NCBI GenBank assembly: GCA_035266225.1
Contig: DATFNV010000761.1
Location: forward strand, 1 to 5,660
Length of the DNA: 5,660 nt
Reading direction: 5' to 3'
DNA from: DATFNV01 sp035266225
GTDB taxonomy: Bacteria > Planctomycetota > Planctomycetia > Gemmatales > Gemmataceae
How positions within the stretch are numbered: the stretch's first letter is position 1; each line of letters starts with the position of its first letter. The notes below the pieces were generated by a model. That model worked only from the letters and a program-made list of their open reading frames with translations. It had not been told where the DNA came from and did no database searches. The position numbers were made by a program, and so were the translations under genes. Shown in pieces: positions 5,401 through 5,660 of the stretch.

Positions 5401-5660
5401 GCCAGGCTGTCGATCTTGAAGCTGTCCGACTCGGCGGCCTCGGTGTTGCCGGCCTGGTCCACGCTCCAGAAGGTGATCTTGTGGCTGCCCTCGCCAGTGA
5501 TCGAGAAGGCGCTGCCGGCGTAGGTCTGCTGGCTGCCGCCGTCGATGGTGTAGTAGGTGGCGGCCACCCCGCTGGTGGCGTCGGTCGGGGTCAGGCTGAC
5601 GCTGACCGAGGCGCTGGTGTACCAGCCGTTCTTGCCGTGCGTACCCGACAAGCTATCGGT
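2490..5660 (-). CDS. Giant extracellular multi-domain protein with Ig-like, PKD and RTX-like repeats (N-terminus outside window)
   Basis: The frame is open from the right edge to TGA at 2492-2490, giving 1,056 residues; a TTG at 5651 lies mid-domain and is not the start. Approximate domains in visible residues: 1-85 Ig-like (NGWYTSASVSVSLTPTDATS, YYTIDGG, SVDQAGN); 86-180 Ig/Fn3-like (WAGSDG, YTVYVSDNGG); 181-280 Ig-like; 285-494 and 494-703 two near-identical A+B Ig-like units (TTHFSI..STLTAGGSFTI; ASQLQV..FTVTALDPYNNVATTF); 704-805 PKD-like (NWGDG at 747-751, VSHVYTTTGNF); 823-958 degenerate RTX nonapeptides (IGNDTI, AGNDTI, SGNDTL, SGNDSL, AGRDIL, GGDIL). The last 90 residues (LLAEWGRNTSYSARVQDLF, GSALDWLWF) resemble tails of planctomycete RTX-type proteins I know. 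RTX repeats bind calcium in secreted proteins. I see no cysteine, LPXTG or membrane segment. It is probably a surface or matrix adhesin-like protein; the ligand is unknown. Confidence 0.88.
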   Translation of the reverse strand, partial: TDSLSGTHGKNGWYTSASVSVSLTPTDATSGVAATYYTIDGGSQQTYAGSAFSITGEGSHKITFWSVDQAGNTEAAESDSFKIDSLAPTSAVSALPADTNSATFTVGWAGSDGQNGSGIATYTVYVSDNGGTFKPFQQNTTATSDPFTGQDGHTYAFYSLAADNAGNVQTVAGPSHSITVVFPASQLVVQAPSQDVAGGTFTVTVKAQNADGFTDPLYNGSVALLLSSGPSGGTLSGTTVAAVQNGVATFNNVSLNLVGGGYKLFAASTTDLFTATSSPITVVPTTHFSITGTQLPVPSTLTAGGSFTITITALTAAKTTDTSYAGTVRLTSTDPQAGYPNGQNVTLTAGRATATITLKTAGTQTVTAADITKPSDSGTSSAVTVSAAAASQLQVTAYPSPDLSGASHPFTVTALDPYNNVATTFRDMVTLSSSDPQAVLPVRSYTFTSLDNGSHTTFSATLATLGTQSLTATDTSNTKIPAASQSGISVQTATTHFSISGLPSTLTAGGSFTIIITALTAANSLDKTYAGTVQLSSTDLQAVFLVGGQVTRQLTFIAGTGTATATVTLKTAGTQTVSAADTTLATRSGTSSAVTVSAAAASQLQVMAYPSPDVSGVSHSFTVTALDPYNNVATTFRDKVALSSSDPSRILPVTSYTFTSLDNGQHPFSATLATLGTQSLTATDTSNAKVPAASQSGISVVNFTAGITPTSPATVPVLAVPGQPLTFALSASETGQAATTSFTYTVNWGDGTATKPDTQLVSGVSGTPVSHVYTTTGNFLAAVTAADAAGNVTPKAATVAAILSTVALEADPGDTTKTALFVGGTIGNDTISIVPTNAAGTSVSVKVNGVVQTIGAATTFAPTGHILVYGQAGNDTIQETAATINKQSVPVAVPALIFAGSGNDTLSVAGSSANNLLVGASGNDSLTGGAGRDILIGGNGASVLRAGTGGDILIPGSTSYTPTVGGVYNPNVPALLSLLAEWGRNTSYSARVQDLFAGASGDLNGGSLLNPSTVSLSAALDQLFAGSALDWLWFADNAKVVHQVSNLPSGGIATFE
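3561..4180 (-). repeat. Long direct repeat within the giant gene, copy 2 (encodes Ig-like A+B unit 2)
   Basis: This block matches 4191-4807 with a shift of 627-633 bases, so one repeat unit is about 209-211 codons. Exact identity includes a 62-base block (3600-3661 with 4230-4291) and a 59-base block (3842-3900 with 4475-4533). Small in-frame length differences occur, such as DNGQHPFSATL here against DNGSHTTFSATL in the other copy. Confidence 0.85.
4191..4807 (-). repeat. Long direct repeat within the giant gene, copy 1 (encodes Ig-like A+B unit 1)
   Basis: This is the partner of 3561-4180 and lies nearer the N-terminus of the protein. The B half (low coordinates) is better conserved in DNA than the A half, whose central loop differs in sequence and length (GYPNGQNVTLTAGRATATI here against VFLVGGQVTRQLTFIAGTGT in the other copy). 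Confidence 0.85.

Noticed and set aside
5649..5651. TTG as the start codon of the giant minus-strand protein
   Set aside because: The frame stays open to the window edge and the residues around it (TDSLSGTHGKNGWYTS) are the middle of an Ig-like domain, so the true start is outside.

Overview
The window is GC-rich, with strong G/C preference at third codon positions. It looks like a planctomycete chromosome, probably Gemmata-like. The pointers are a WD40 repeat start behind a signal peptide, a short secreted proline/tyrosine-rich protein, and a very long secreted Ig/PKD/RTX protein with a C-terminal tail style I associate with planctomycetes. The assignment is an inference from protein style, not from a marker gene.

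Layout. Bases 2-598 (+) hold the 3' end of a glycoside-hydrolase-like gene. Bases 599-2000 are a low-density accessory stretch made of broken genes and palindromes. It contains the C-terminal half of an anti-sigma-factor antagonist (STAS) domain directly after the hydrolase stop (599-796), a small basic minus-strand ORF (814-945), a common-looking intergenic palindrome (1347-1380), the first 53 codons of a secreted WD40 protein ending abruptly at a stop (1442-1603), a 23-bp inverted repeat (1634-1691), and a 121-bp element bounded by perfect 20-bp inverted repeats (1840-1960). Bases 2073-2381 (+) encode a complete 102-residue secreted proline-rich protein with a strong ribosome binding site, followed by a hairpin terminator. 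Bases 2490-5660 (-) encode the last 1,056 residues of a giant extracellular protein whose N-terminus lies beyond the window.

How the parts relate. The secreted proline-rich gene and the giant gene converge on a shared terminator-like hairpin at 2402-2428. I see no operon linking any of the genes and no complete new system. The most informative signals are the gene remnants at 599-796 and 1442-1603, neither of which is obvious from long-ORF calling, and the inverted-repeat elements beside them. These suggest a region of repeated rearrangement. I see no tRNA, rRNA, CRISPR array, transposase or replication origin.
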